Shown piece after piece: positions 33,224-45,790 of a stretch of 64,000 nucleotides of DNA. Numbering within the stretch: the stretch's first letter is position 1; each line of letters opens with the position of its first letter. Below the pieces are notes generated by a model. That model was given only the letters and a program-made list of their open reading frames with translations. It was not told where the DNA came from and searched no databases. Both the position numbers and the translations under genes were made by a program. This stretch comes from Przewalskia tangutica (taxonomy: Eukaryota; Streptophyta; Magnoliopsida; Solanales; Solanaceae): contig CM056730.1 in NCBI GenBank assembly GCA_029844215.1, positions 51,844,924 through 51,908,923 on the forward strand. Reading direction: 5' to 3'.

Positions 33224-34805
33224 AGGATTATTACTTGACGAGATCAAGGAAATCTCTCCCCTAAATTGCGATTGGCAGGGAGTCTTAGCCATGAGGCAAG
33301 CAAAGGAAGCAAATCTAAGTTAGTGACCAAGTTTGGTTGCAACAGAGAAAGGGAAACAAGAACCATAATTGAGATTAAGGATGCCGAATATTTCGCAAGT
33401 ATGAGAAAGGCTTCCAGTTATTGGAAGATAAGTTGACCACGACTACAGTTCTAACCCATCCTGAGAGACTAGAGGGTTAGGTTATTATTGTAACACTTTG
33501 GGTGTTGGGCTAGGTTGTGTGCTGACGCAACCCGATAAGGATAAAGCCTATGTTTTCCCGGTAGTTAGGGAAGCAGGAAAGGAAATTACGCCACTCACGA
33601 TTTAGAGCTGTCGACAGTTAAATCATGCCTTGAAGATTTGGGGGCATGACGTATATATAGACTTCATGTGGATATTTGTGCAGACCACAAAAGCCTCCGG
33701 TATATCTGCAGACTGAGGCAGTAGAATTTGCGACAGCGACGGTGGTTAGAGTTATTCAAGGATTGTGATATCGATATCCTATACCACCCAGGGAAAGTCG
33801 AGACGGTTACAGATACTCTTAGTCATGGATCTAAGGGTAGTATGCCAGATGGGCAGCCAGATAGACTGGACGTGGTCCGTGAGATTCTTCAGTTACCGAG
33901 CCTAGGGGTTCGATTATTTGTTTCCAAGGTTAATGAAGTTTAGATTCGAGAGGTTGCCGAGTCTTCCGGCGTTGAGGAGGTAAAGAGGCGACAATATGAG
34001 GATCTAGTTATGATATTTTATCGAGATACGGCTCTCCGAGAAGAGAAGAGCCTGTTTGAGTAGCACCGGATGGGTGTCTTTGTGAGATGAGATAGATTGC
34101 GTACCTGCATCGCAGACTAGTCGCAGGTTCTTAGGAGGTACGCAGTGCTTATTGCTCTAATTGTCGGGTCGACTATGTTGTGTAGTGACCTCGGATGTAT
34201 GTATTGGTGGCACGAAGAGGACGTATGAGTTGTTGCTTAATATCCGAATTAGTAGCAGTCAAGGTTGAACACCGAAGGCTGAGCTACTACAGCGATCGAG
34301 ATCCCGACTTAGATATGGGAGGTGATTAATATGGATTTTATTACAGGGTTGCATCGTACTCAGAGGAAGTGCGACTCCCTGGGGGTCATAGTAAACAGGC
34401 TGACGAAACCAGCCCGTGTTCTTCCGGTTAGGAGCACTTACTCGGCTGAGGATTTTGCTAGATTATATAGCAGGGAGATTGTGAGACTGCACGGGGTTCC
34501 TATATTTATGATGTCAGATAGATGAGCCCAGTTTACGGATAACTTCTGGAGGTTTTCCAGAAGGGGTTAGGGACACAGGTGAATCTCAGTGTTGCATTTC
34601 ACCCTCAGACCGACGGACAGGCAGAACGTACTATCCAGGCACTTGAGGATAGGTTGCGGGTCTGTGTTATTGATTTCAGAGATAGCTGGGAGGATTATTT
34701 GCCTCTTGTTGAGTTACGTACGATAACAACTACCCTTCCAGAATTCAGATAGACCAGTGTGAGGCCTTGTATGAAAGAAAGTGTAGATCGCCGGTTGGTT
34801 GCTTC
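33224..34805 (+). pseudogene. G: pol fragment (RNase H and integrase) that hosts D and H
   Basis: This is the oldest layer. RNase H remains lie near 33480-33860: a GVGLGCVLTQPDKDKA segment, then RQRRWLELFKDCDIDILY and HPGK. Integrase follows: MDFITG with the first Asp codon at 34334-34336, RSTYSAEDFARLYSREIVRLHG, the second Asp in SDR (34517-34519) followed by a stop, and HPQTDGQAERT with the Glu codon at 34624-34626. The D-to-E distance fits D,D35E after one single-base loss. The fragment is cut on the left by D and on the right, within RKCRSPVG, by H at 34806. RT and LTRs of G are not in the window. Confidence 0.88.
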
Positions 34806-35489
34806 TGTCACGACCCGACCACGGGCCCGCGACTGGTGCCTTACCCCGGGCACCCTAGTGATACAACATCAAAGAAAATCAGCGGAAATGAAAACTTACA
34901 CATGAAATAAGATATACAATAATGAAATAAGAAAACAGGCTAACCAAAACGGTTACCTTTCTGAATATATAAATAAAACTTGAACCCGAACAGTTACATC
35001 CCTTTTTCAAACTATGCCCACAACAAGATTCTGCACTCTAAGAATGTTATAACAACAACGACGGGACAGGGCCCCGCCATACCCCTGAATGTAAGTACCT
35101 ACAACGACAGGGGACTATACCAAAGATAAGCCTCCGGAGAAACGGAGCTTCCCAAAACGAATCGTGATCCTGAGCGAGGATCAACAATCGCGTACTCTAC
35201 CGCGGCATGAACGCAGCCCAAGGAGGTCAAGATAACATGTACCAAGTATGTGAAATCGAAAATATCGTAAATGAAATCATAGTAGTCTATATAAAATAGA
35301 GACATATATGATAACCAAACTACGCATACATAATATGTAGCAAATACGTCAAGTCGGGACTCACGCCTCAAAGTCATCACTCAAATATAACTATGGGTCT
35401 CATGCCCGCAACATCGATCATGCGTGGAACACCTTCCTCATCGCCGGATCACGATAACCACACCAAGGAGTACACATGAACACGTGTCC

Positions 35490-35840
35490 TACTGTCATAA
35501 AAATCAGACGGCAAGACGAAGGCTAACTACCGATACCAAAGCCGCATCATCAATCGACCGGGCAAGTACGAAATCCAACTACCGGATACCAAAGCCGTAC
35601 CAACAAATCTATATAACCATACCACGGCGACCAGGCAAGTACGAAGCCAACTACGGATACCACTGCGCCACGTAGTCGGGCCGGCAAGTACGAAGACTAA
35701 CTACGGATACCAAGCCGAATCACGAGACTTCACACAAACCGAACGGGCAAGTACGAAGGCTAACTACGGATACCAAGCCGAAACACCACGACCTGGCAAG
35801 TACGAGCCAACTACGGATACCAAGCCGAATCAAGAAACCT
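35490..35840. repeat. Tandem repeat block, H LTR1
   Basis: About six degenerate units of the form GGCAAGTACGAAGGCTAACT, ACCAGATACCAAGCCGAAT, with variable spacers. Matching blocks are at 50777-51115, 56560-56915 and 62400-62760. Several ACCAGATACC sites read ACCGATACC or ACGGATACC here. Confidence 0.85.
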
Positions 35841-36338
35841 CGTGGAGAGCTAGTCCATGGAATAATAATAATCACGTGCGTGCACTGGAATGCTCCACAT
35901 CGCGCAGACGCCCAAGTAAGATCATAACAAATCAGCCGGCCCTACATCGAGAAATGCGGTGGTATAGAAATACAATACTAGCACGACAAGGCTATCACAT
36001 GCAAACATAGGCAAGTTACACACAACTCAAGGTACTTTTATTTTATGCCAAAGTCCAGGTTTTAACCCCAAAGTACTACGTACGTTAAATTCTTTTTAAA
36101 AGATCCATTTCTTTTACAAAGGTCACCCGATGCCCGTATTATCAAAACTAGAGTGACTAACATTTTAAGTAAACCAAAACAACTTCCATACTTTCCTTTT
36201 TAAACCAAATTAAGACAATACTATGCCTTCTTTTTAGACCAAAACACTTCTCCTTTTAAAGTCAAGTTACCATTTTAAAACTAATGATAAAACCATTCTT
36301 TTGTTTTCATAAAGTCGTTATAACTAACTTCCCATAAA

Positions 36339-36343
36339 GCTGT
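36339..36343. other. Left target-site duplication of I (GCTGT)
   Basis: Recurs at 45786-45790, where the H LTR resumes (GCTGTTATAACACTTTATG, uninterrupted at 63268). Confidence 0.88.
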
Positions 36344-36989
36344 TGTCACGACCCGAACCGGGGCCCGTGACTGGTGCCTTACCCCGGGCACCCTCGTGAT
36401 ACAACATCAGAGAGAATCAGCGGAAATAAAAACATAAACATGAAACAAGAGACATGATAAATAAACAGGCCAACCAAAACAGTTGCATACGTATATATTC
36501 ATAAAACCCGAACAGTTATCCTTTTACAAACTCGCCCACAACAAGATTACATGCACTCTAAGAAGTGACAATAACTATGACGGACAGGCCCCGCCATACC
36601 CCGAATGTACAAGAACCTACTGACTGTGGTAACATACCAAAAGATAAGCCTCCGAGAAACGGGCTTCCCAATACGCTGAATCGTGATCCTATGGCGAGGA
36701 TCCACAACCGATGTACCTCTACTGCGGCATGAACGCAGCCGAAGGAGAGTCGATAACAGTACCAAGTATGTGAAATCAAAATATCAGAATGAAATCATAA
36801 TACTATATAAAGCAGAGACATGTATGATAACCAAACTATAGCTCATAACATAAGCGGTCATGTCAAGTCGTGACTCACGCCTCAAAGTCATCCTCACGCT
36901 CGTGGAACTCCTTCCTCACCGCCGGCATCTAGGTACAAACCATGTGATACGTATAACATGTCTCGCCATCTCATGGACCCGATAGAAAC

Positions 36990-37240
36990 GTGTGGAATAC
37001 ATTCCGGTTCATCTCATGAACTCGGTAGTCGGATGGAATACATTCGGTCCATCCTACGGACGCGTAGTCGAGTGAAATACATTCGGTTCATCCTACGAAC
37101 GCGTAGTCGAGTTAAATACATTCCTGTTCATCCTATGAACGCGTAGAATGAGTGAAATACATTCGGTTCATCCTATGAACGCGGTAGTCGAGTGAAATAC
37201 ATTCGGTTCATTCCATGAACCGAGTCGAGTAAAATACGGT
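36990..37240. repeat. 39-42-bp tandem repeat, I 3' LTR
   Basis: About six units of GAAATACATTCGGTTCATCC, TATGAACGCGTAGTCGAGT. The sister block is 42800-43055. The short open frame on the + strand here is a by-product of the repeat. Confidence 0.88.
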
Positions 37241-38479
37241 ACTTGCACAACAAGGCTATCACACGCAAACATAGGCAAGTTACACACAACTTAAGGTACT
37301 ATCATTTTATGCCAAAATCCGGTTCGATTCTAAAGTATTACATACATTAACTCTTTTAAAAGATACGTTTCTTTCACAAAAGTCACACAATGTTCGTAGT
37401 ATAAAATAGAGTGACTATCTTTTAAGTAAACCAAAACACTTCCCTTGTAAAATCAAGTAACACATTATTTTCCAAACGTTCAAGTTTGCCTAATTTCAAA
37501 TGCTCAAGTTTCTCATTTTCGAAAGGTTTCGTAGTTCATAGTTTTAATCACTTAAGAATATAATTCTCCTTTAAAACAAATTTGAGAAACATATGCCTTA
37601 TGTGTGAGTAGGTTGTTCTTGTCTATTACAATCTTATAAAAGCAGCCATGATCTAGGAAATGTAATATCATTTTGTCTCATCTTAGCTTCATGCATGGAG
37701 GTTTCTACTGGTTTTAATAACAATTAGTCAATACATTTCCTTTATTAACGCTGCAATGGTTTGTTCGATACTTAATCTCATTTCAAATCAAGAAACATTA
37801 TTCTTTTAAAACCAACTACTCATTACTCGCGAATGAGGTTTTTACAATATTTTAACAACATTCATAACAAGTCAAACTAAGTCAAGTCTCTTATCTTTCA
37901 AGATCAATTCTCTTAACTTTCAAAATCAAGTCGTGTATAAGTCAAGTCTCTTATCTTTCAAGATCAAGTCTCTTAACTTTCAAAATCAAGTCGTGTATAA
38001 GTCAAGTCTCTTATCTTTCTACAATCAATAAACCATTCTTTTACCTACATAAAGTCATTATAACTAGCTTCCCATAAATCTATTATAACACCCTATGTTT
38101 TAAACCAACCAAATCACTTAGCACATGTACGTCTACCGTACTACATAGTTCACAACAATCATGCTAGAAAAGATAGGAAGAGGTTCACATACCTCGCGAC
38201 GATTATCGACAAATAGCAAAACGCTCCAAGTACTTCAACCCGTCGGCTACTCCTTAAGCCAAGTAGATCACGCCACACGTAGTACTCCACTCCTAAAATG
38301 GTCATAGTACTTCTATCAAACCTTTCTTACCATTGAAGACTTATACCAATAAAAAGCCCTCTAATTCTACGGAAAATTCGGCAGCACTTCCCCCGTTTTT
38401 ACTCACTTTTCCATCTTTCTCCAAGGCCCGAATAACCGTAATATATACCATATATATATATATAAGGCGTAATAATTAA

Positions 38480-38765
38480 ACAACATAAAGAAGGGGATTA
38501 CACGCCCAAACGGTAACGCGGTTTACTATCACGCCTCCATAATAACAACAAGTAAAAGAAGGGGATTACGCACCCAAACGGTAACGCGTTTACTATCACG
38601 CCTTCATAACAATACAATAATTAAAGGGGATCACACGCCTAAACTAACGCGATTGAACAATCTTCCCTTAATGTAAATGTAAATATCCAAAGTAAATCAT
38701 CCAAAGTAAATCATTCAAAGTAAATCTGATCCAAAGTAAATCATCGTCCAAAGTAAATCTGATCC
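38480..38765. repeat. Two further tandem blocks in I 3' LTR
   Basis: Three ~65-bp units of GGGATTAC, ACGCCCAAACGGTAACGCG, TTTACTATCACGCC (38490-38645), then about six short units containing CCAAAGTAAATC (38690-38765). Sister copies at about 44300-44580. Confidence 0.8.
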
Positions 38766-39443
38766 TTAAGTTGGGGTCCTTGGCCAACTTTGTCCATTTT
38801 ACTTATCCAATTACTTCATTAGTCATCCAACTTATATTCCATCTTAATATAAGTTATAGTTACTTTGTTAATTACTTCTTCACAAGTAAGATACGGTTTT
38901 ACCATTTTAATGGCAAACGACCAATCCCTTCTTTTAACAAGTTAACAAGATCCAACTTTTCCAAACTTTAATCCATATTTTATATACTCCATAATATACT
39001 TATAATATATGTATAATGACCAATTCACAAAGAGGTTAAGGTTTACTACCTCAAATAGCCCAAAATTATCCAAGAACTTAATGTCGCTCCAAGCAAGTCT
39101 TAGCTCCAAATCTTTCCGTTCCAATCCGCTACAAGCAACCCATAGAAGCTCCTAACCAACTTCTCTTCAAGAACCAACTCCAAAAAGTGAAGAACACTTA
39201 GGGTTTCCAACTAGTAAGTTTCGGCCAAGGCATGAACAATAGGTTAGGGGTGTGAAATCTTTTCCAACTCTTGGTACACAATCTTCCTAACCCCTTATGG
39301 AAGAACACTTGATATTTGAAGAATTGTTGGACAAATTTAGGTCAAGAAATGGGCTAAAAACAAGAGCAAGGTCAAGGGAGAAGGGAGGGAATTTCTTGTC
39401 TTGAAATGGTTAAGTGTGGAAGTTTTCATCAACTAAGGGTGCA

Positions 39444-39449
39444 TATATA
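39444..39449 (-). promoter_or_regulatory. Variant TATA box, I 3' LTR
   Basis: Where other LTRs have CCTATAAATACC, this LTR has CCTATATATGC on the minus strand at the matching position. The sister LTR has the same form at 45252-45257. Confidence 0.5.
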
Positions 39450-39971
39450 GGACAACCAAGGGCTAGGATGAAGGCAAGTGTGTGGTTGAGATTGGGGACA
39501 AGTGTGTGTGGGTCCCACAAGCCACTTGTCCACACAAAATATCTAGCAAGACTTGGCCACTTGTCCACAAAATATCTAGCAAGACAAGGCCACTGTCTTG
39601 CCACTTGTTAGCAAATTTCGGCCATGAGGCCACCTAGGCGTGACATGTGTCGCCTCCTACTCGTCCCAAAATATTTCATCTTCCAAAATATCCATAAAGG
39701 CAAAATCTCGAAAATAAAGTGGCTCACAAAATCAGAATTTCTCCGTGGGCCCACGTGACCAATTCCTAAATAAAATTCCATAATTCTAATATAATTCAAG
39801 AAGCCCAAATACCAAATCTGGGAATCCAATTCCCATCAACGAACCTTTTTCCTTCACAAAACCCGGAAACTTTTCCGTCGAAAAATCACATCTTTCTTTC
39901 TTTCCAAAATTTCTGTCGTATTCTCGCATGTACATCCTCACCTATATACCCTGGAACTACGGGGTATAACA

Positions 39972-40005
39972 TTCTTCCCCCCTTAGAAACTTTCGTCCCG
40001 AATGT
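39972..40005 (-). promoter_or_regulatory. I polypurine tract with degenerate palindrome
   Basis: The minus strand reads CTAAGGGGGGAAGAA next to the LTR, with ACATTCGGGACGAAAGT just upstream, so one arm has a mismatch. Confidence 0.75.
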
Positions 40006-40129
40006 TCCTTCTAAGTCTCCAAACGTACTTGCGTCGGTATAGTCTTCACTACTATACTTACAAAACCGATCATGCCACCAATGGCCAGAATATAACATGT
40101 GCGCAAAATTCAAATCCAAGCCAACGAGG

Positions 40130-40745
40130 AATCATTTCTAATCTCACAACAGCTCCCACTAGCTTCAATTTACTCTAAGGCCATTCCCGGCCTTCACGAT
40201 CCGATTCTGGTCGAACGCATCCACGAACCCGTACGATGGTTACCTAAACCTGGGCCTAGCACCCTCGTGACCCTACCACCTGGCGGGACCACCTCGAACT
40301 GACCCCACCCTAAACCGGGCTGCGGGTTGACACGCAACCTTGCCTCAACCCGACCCATTTGCCGCGCCAAACTCTTGTTCCCCGATCCGGAACAATCTCA
40401 CTAATCAAGTTACACAAACCTAGTGGTCTTCTTATCATAACTATCCTTATATAATTCACACCACTCGGGGACTTATCACACAATTTTTTTACCCCTCGTA
40501 TACTATGCACTCCGACAAAGGTCAATCGTAAAAAAATCTTTTACTCAAGACGGCCTCGCATCTAAGGTCTCCACTTATAATATTCTAAGGTTCACACCTT
40601 CCATGACCCCAAAATTACCTCTTCAACTAGTCATGTTCTCTAAGTTATACTTAACACAATGCTATCTGTACATAGCACACAATAATAAGATCATCATATC
40701 GCGCAAACAAAACTCTAGAGGGTTAAGGATATACCTGTATCTACC
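40130..40745 (-). other. Non-pol module of I
   Basis: Minus-strand landmarks match A and D: CCTTAACCCTCTAGAG, GTGATAAGTCCC, GAGATTGTTCCGGATCGG, GGGTCGGGTTGAGG with GTCAACCCG, GTGGTCCCGCCAGG, and GAGGGTGCTAGGCCC. No recognisable domain; followed directly by the PPT region without an integrase relic. Confidence 0.72.
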
Positions 40746-40749
40746 GCTT

Positions 40750-41972
40750 CACTCTAATCATAGGCACACTGCAGGCGCATAGTCAGAGAAGGCGATGAAC
40801 TCGCCATCGATCCGTAGGTCGCTCATGCCGCGGCATTCTCCTATAAGCACATTATCTCGTCACATGGCCCTGACGGCCGCAGGTGAAACAAGCACCAGTA
40901 AAAAGACGACATTCCCCGGGATGACGCCTGCCACATCGTGCACACTGAGGGGGACATGAATCCTGCTGGCTAGAACTCACGTATATCTGTGGAACCGTAA
41001 GCCTGGAGCCACGACCAGCTCGAATACCGAACGCCCCAAGATCGCGGAGGACCACTCAGATCTTGGCGAAAGTGCATAACTAGCTCGCCGAGGCTGCCCG
41101 CCTCGCAAGTTACCAAAGGACCTCGCTGCTCGCCTTCTTCGCGATCCGGCCATTCCGTCGACCTCCGTGCCTCGCATCCAAGTGCATGAGCTCGCGTGCG
41201 GTAATGTCCATGCCCTACTGAAGAGCTACACCAACAAGCCTCGCCAAGTAATCATCGAGCCGGTGGCGTAGCGGTGCACTCGCCCTCCATATCGGTCACT
41301 AAGGCGGGGACATACCAAGCCAACGAGTCAAACTCCACGTTGTACTCCCTAACCAGACGCCCGGCCCGCTTTAACGTCAAAAACTGTCGGCCCGAGCCCT
41401 CTCATCCGTGAGGCAAGAAATGTGCAAGAAATGCCGCGAGAACTCGCCCCAAACTGCTGAGCGCATGTTCCTCGACGCTCCCATGAATCAAACCCGATCG
41501 CAGATCACGCGGTGATGCGAACCCAATACCACCGACTTTGCCTCGAGACTCGATCACTCATGATCCGTCAGAGTCGCTTCGGATAAACTCACGAGAGTCA
41601 TCCTCGCCTCGATCCATGTAACGTGGCGGGCTACAACTCGTAAAGTCCCGTAGTCTCAAATCGCTCGCCGGGGTGAACTACGGTGCTACTGACTGAATCG
41701 CCAGATCCAGCCTCTCTCATATCTGCCATGACCGCCGAATCGCCATCTCTTGTACTTATCTCATCCGCTCCAGCCGTGGACCGAGGCTCAGTATCAGTAG
41801 TCTCGCAGACCATCGCTGCGCTCTAAACTCGCCGGCACAAGGGCGGCGCGCAAAACTCGCCGTCGGAAGCACTATCTCGTGTAACGACCGGGCCTTCGCC
41901 AGAACCCTCCGTGCTCTACTCACGGCTCCTCGGCCGCCGCTCTTCGGGCCCCGATTGCCTTGCGTGAGGCAT
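40750..41972 (-). pseudogene. I gag relic, near full length
   Basis: Starts at ATG 41972 on the minus strand (MPHARQ-like by frame loss; family PRKATRAQ). Capsid-core segments include WGEFSRHFLHISCL-like sequence near 41430, EYNVEFDSLAWYVPALV near 41285-41350, and TDMEG...RYATGSMITW-like sequence near 41270. The zinc-binding end is well kept in one open segment (40852-41055): CARCGRRHPGECRLFTGAC and FTCGRQGHVTR. All the parts missing from D and H copies are present here, but the frame is broken several times. Confidence 0.82.
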
Positions 41973-42156
41973 AAGCGGCACATAAGAATACGTCAGGAGT
42001 CCAACTTATAACACGCCTCTAAGGCACGATCTCGAGTGAGAAGAATAGAAACCAATCCTAAATGTCCTGCAGCCTCACGATTATAGATGTGGTGCACAAC
42101 ACACCGATAATCAAGACTCTACTAGACACGGTGCAGACACTTTCCGATGACTAATC

Positions 42157-42167
42157 GCTCGATACCA
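42157..42167 (-). other. Primer binding site of I
   Basis: The minus strand reads TGGTATCGAGC; as in A, CAGAG has become CGAG. Confidence 0.75.
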
Positions 42168-42171
42168 CTTT

Positions 42172-45100
42172 TGTCACGACCAACCGGCCCGTGATCGTGC
42201 CTTACCCCGCACCCTCGTGATACAACATCGAGAGAATCGTGAAATAAAAACATAAACATGAAACAAGAGACATGATAAATAAACAAAGCAACCAAAACAA
42301 TTGCCTTCAGATATATTCATAAAACCCGAGCAGTTATCCTTTACAAACTCGCCACAACGATTACATGCACTTCTAAGAAGTGACAATAACTATGACGGAC
42401 AGTGGCCCCGCCATACCTCAATGTACAAGAACCTACTGCACTGAGGTAACATACCAAAAGATAAGCCTCCGAGAAACGGCTTCCTAATACGCTGAATCGT
42501 GATCCTATGAGCGAGGATCCACAACCGATGTACATTCTACCGCGGCACGAACGCAGCCGGCGAGGTCGATAACAGTACCAAGTATGTGAAATGAAAAATA
42601 TCAGAAATGAAATCATAATACTATATAAAGCAGAGACATGTATGATAACCAAACTACACTCATAACATAAGCGATCATGTCAAGTCGTGACTCACGCCTC
42701 AAAGTCATCCTCACGCCCGTGGAACTCTTCCTCACCGGCAGCCTAGGTACAAACCATGTGATACGTATAACATGTCTCTCGCCCATCTCATGGACCCGAT
42801 AGAAACGTGTGGAATACATTCCTGCTCATCTCATGAACTTCGGTAGAATGATGGAATACATTCGGTCCATCCTATGGACGCTTGAATGAGTGAAATACAT
42901 TCCTGTTAATCCTACGAACGCGTAGTAATGAGTGAAATACATTCGGTTCATCCATGAACGCGTAGTCGAGTGAAATACATTCGGTTCATCCCATGAACGC
43001 GGTAGTCGAGTGAAATACATTCGGTTCATCCTACGAACCTAGTCGAGTAAAATACAGTACTTGCACAACAAGGCTATCACACGCAAACATAGGCAAGTTA
43101 CACACAACTTAAGGTACTATCATTTTATGCCAAAATCCCGGTTCTGACCCTAAAGTATTACATACATTAACTCTTTTAAAAAGATACGTTTCTTTCACAA
43201 AAGTCACACAATCTACGGAGTATAAAATAGAGTGACTATCTATTAAGTAAACCAAAACACTTCCCTTGTAAAATCAAGTAACACATTATTTTCCAAACGT
43301 TCAAGTTTGCCTAATTTCAAATGCTCAAGTTTCTCATTTTCGAAAGGTTTCGTAGTTCATAGTTTTAATCACTTAAGAATATAATTATCCTTTAAAACAA
43401 ATTTGAGAAACATATGCCTTATGTGTGAGTAGGTTGTTCTTGTCTATTACAATCTTATAAAAGCCATGATCTAGAAATGTAATATCGGTTTGTCTCATCT
43501 TAGCTTCTATGCAGGTGGAGGTTTCTACTGGTTTTAATAACAATTAGTCAATACATTTCCTTTATTAACGCTGCAATGGTTTGTTCGATACTTAATCTCA
43601 TTTCCGAAATCAGTAAAACATTATTCTTTTAAAACCAACTACTCATTACTCGCGAATGAGGTTTTTACAACATTTTAACAACATTCATAACAAGTCAAAC
43701 TAAGTCAAGTCTCTTATCTTTCAAGATCAAGTCTCTTAACTTTCAAAATCAAGTCGTGTATAAGTCAAGTCTCTTATCTTTCAAGATCAAGTCTCTTAAC
43801 TTTCAAAATCAAGTCGTGTATAAGTCAAGTCTCTTATCTTTCTACAATCAATAAACCATTCTTTTACCTACATAAAGTCATTATAACTAACTTCCCATAA
43901 ATCTATTATAACACCCTATGTTTTAAACCAACCAAATCACTTAGCACATGTACGTCTACCGTACTACATAGTTCACAACAATCATGCTAGAAAAGATAGG
44001 AAGAGGTTCACATACCTCGCGACGATTATCGACAAATAGCAAAACGCTCCAAGTACTTCAACCCGTCGGCTACTCCTTAAGCCAAGTAGATCACGCCACA
44101 CGTAGTACTCCACTCCTAAAATGGTCATAGTACTTCTATCATACCTTTCTTACCATTGAAGACTTATACCAATAAAAAGCCGTCTAATTCTACGGAAAAT
44201 TCTACAAAGACTTCCCGCTTTTACTCACTTTTCCATCTTTCTCCAAGGCGAATAACCGTAATATATATACCATATATATATATAAGGCGTAATAATTAAA
44301 CAACATAAAGAAGGATTACACGCCCAAACGGTAACGCGTTTACTATCACGCCCATAATAACAACAAGTAAAAGAAGGGATTACGCGCCAAACGGTAGCGC
44401 GTTTACTATCACGCCTTCATAACAATACAATTAAAAAGGGATCACACGCCCAAACGAACGCGATTGAACAATCTTCCTTAATGTAAATGTAAATACAAAG
44501 TAAATACACCAAAGTAAATATCATCCCAAAGTAAATACAGTCCAAAGTAAATACAGTCCAAAGTAAATACTGTCCTTAAGTTGGGGTCCTTGGCCAACTT
44601 TGTCCATTTTACTTATCCAATTACTTCATTAGTCATCCAACTTATATTCCATCTTAATATAAGTTATAGTTACTTTGTTAATTACTTCTTCACAAGTAAG
44701 ATACGGTTTTACCATTTTAATGGCAAACGACCAATCCTTCTTTTAACAAGTTAACAAGATCCAACTTTTCCAAACTTTAATCCATATTTTATATACTCCA
44801 TAATATACTTATAATATATGTATAATGACCAATTCACAAAGAGGTTAAGGTTTACTACCTCAAATAGCCCAAAATTATCCAAGAACTTAATGTCGCTCCA
44901 AGCAAGTCTTAGCTCCAAATCTTTCCGTTCCAATCCGCTACAAGCAACCCATGAAGCTCCTAACCAACTTCTCTTCAAGAACCAACTCCAAAAAGTGAAG
45001 AACACTTAGGGTTTCCAACTAGTAAGTTTCGCCAAGGCATGAACAATAGGTTAGGGGTGTGAAATCTTTTCCAACTCTTGGTACACAATCTTCCTAACAC

Positions 45101-45785
45101 CTTAGGGAAGAACACTTGAGAGTTTAAGAATTGTTGGACAAATTTAGGTCAAGAAATGGGCTAAAAAACAAGAGCAAGGTCAAGGGAGAAGGGAGGGAAT
45201 TTCTTGTCTTGAAATGGTTAAGTGTGGAAGTTTTCATCAACTAAGGGTGCATATATAGGACAACCAAGGGCTAGGATGAAGGCAAGTGTGTGGTTGAGAT
45301 TGGGGACAAGTGTGTGGGTCCCACAAGCCACTTGTCCACACAAAATATCTAGCAAGACTTGGCCACTTGTCCACACAAAATATCTAGCAAGACAAGGCCA
45401 CTTGTCTTGCCACTTGTTAGCAAATTTCGGCCATGAGGCCACCTAGGGGCGTGACATGTGTCGCCCTCCTACGCGTCCAAAATATTTCATCTTCCGCAAA
45501 TAGGCATAAAGGCAAAACTCTCGAAAATAAAGTGGGCCCACAAAACCAGAATTTCTCAGTGGGCCCACGTGACCAATTCCTAAATAAAATTCCATAATTC
45601 TAATATAATTCAAGAAGCCCAAATACCAAATCTGGGAATCCAATTCCCATCAACGAACCTTTTTCCTTCACAAAACCCGGAAACTTTTCCGTCGAAAAAT
45701 CACATCTTTCTTTCTTTCCAAAATTTCTGTCGTATTCTCGCATGTAAATCCTCACCTATATACCCTGGAACTACGGGGTATAACA
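42172..45785 (-). repeat. I 5' LTR
   Basis: 3614 bp, sister of 36344-39971 with the same repeat blocks. U5 is shortened (CGGTTGGTCGTGACA on the minus strand against CCCGGTTCGGGTCGTGACA). Confidence 0.92.
42800..43055. repeat. 39-42-bp tandem repeat, I 5' LTR
   Basis: Six units of the GAAATACATTCGGTTCATCC family, sister of 36990-37240. Confidence 0.88.
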
Positions 45786-45790
45786 GCTGT
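45786..45790. other. Right target-site duplication of I (GCTGT)
   Basis: Matches 36339-36343. Confidence 0.88.

Larger units (their letters stand above)
34806..36343 (-). repeat. H LTR1, 3' portion (left of I)
   Basis: Begins TGTCACGACC on the + strand, the normal LTR 3' terminus (TGACA on the minus strand), and runs through U5 and the GGCAAGTACGAAGGC repeat block to the insertion site of I. The last five bases GCTGT are the left target duplication of I. It lacks several variants shared by LTR2-4. Confidence 0.88.
36344..39971 (-). repeat. I 3' LTR
   Basis: 3628 bp, TGTTATACCCCGTAGTTCC (from 39971 on the minus strand) to CGGGTCGTGACA. It has tandem blocks at 36990-37240 (GAATACATTCGGTTCATCC), 37880-38020 (AAGTCTCTTATCTTTCAAG), 38480-38640 and 38680-38765 (CCAAAGTAAAT). 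Confidence 0.92.
36344..45785 (-). mobile_element. I: gag-only non-autonomous LTR retrotransposon in H LTR1
   Basis: I is 9442 bp on the minus strand: 3' LTR 36344-39971, PPT, 2.2-kb internal region 39972-42171 with gag and a non-pol module, PBS, and 5' LTR 42172-45785. It is flanked by GCTGT. Its internal plan and length match A, but its LTRs (3.6 kb) share U3 with H and have their own repeat blocks. Confidence 0.92.
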
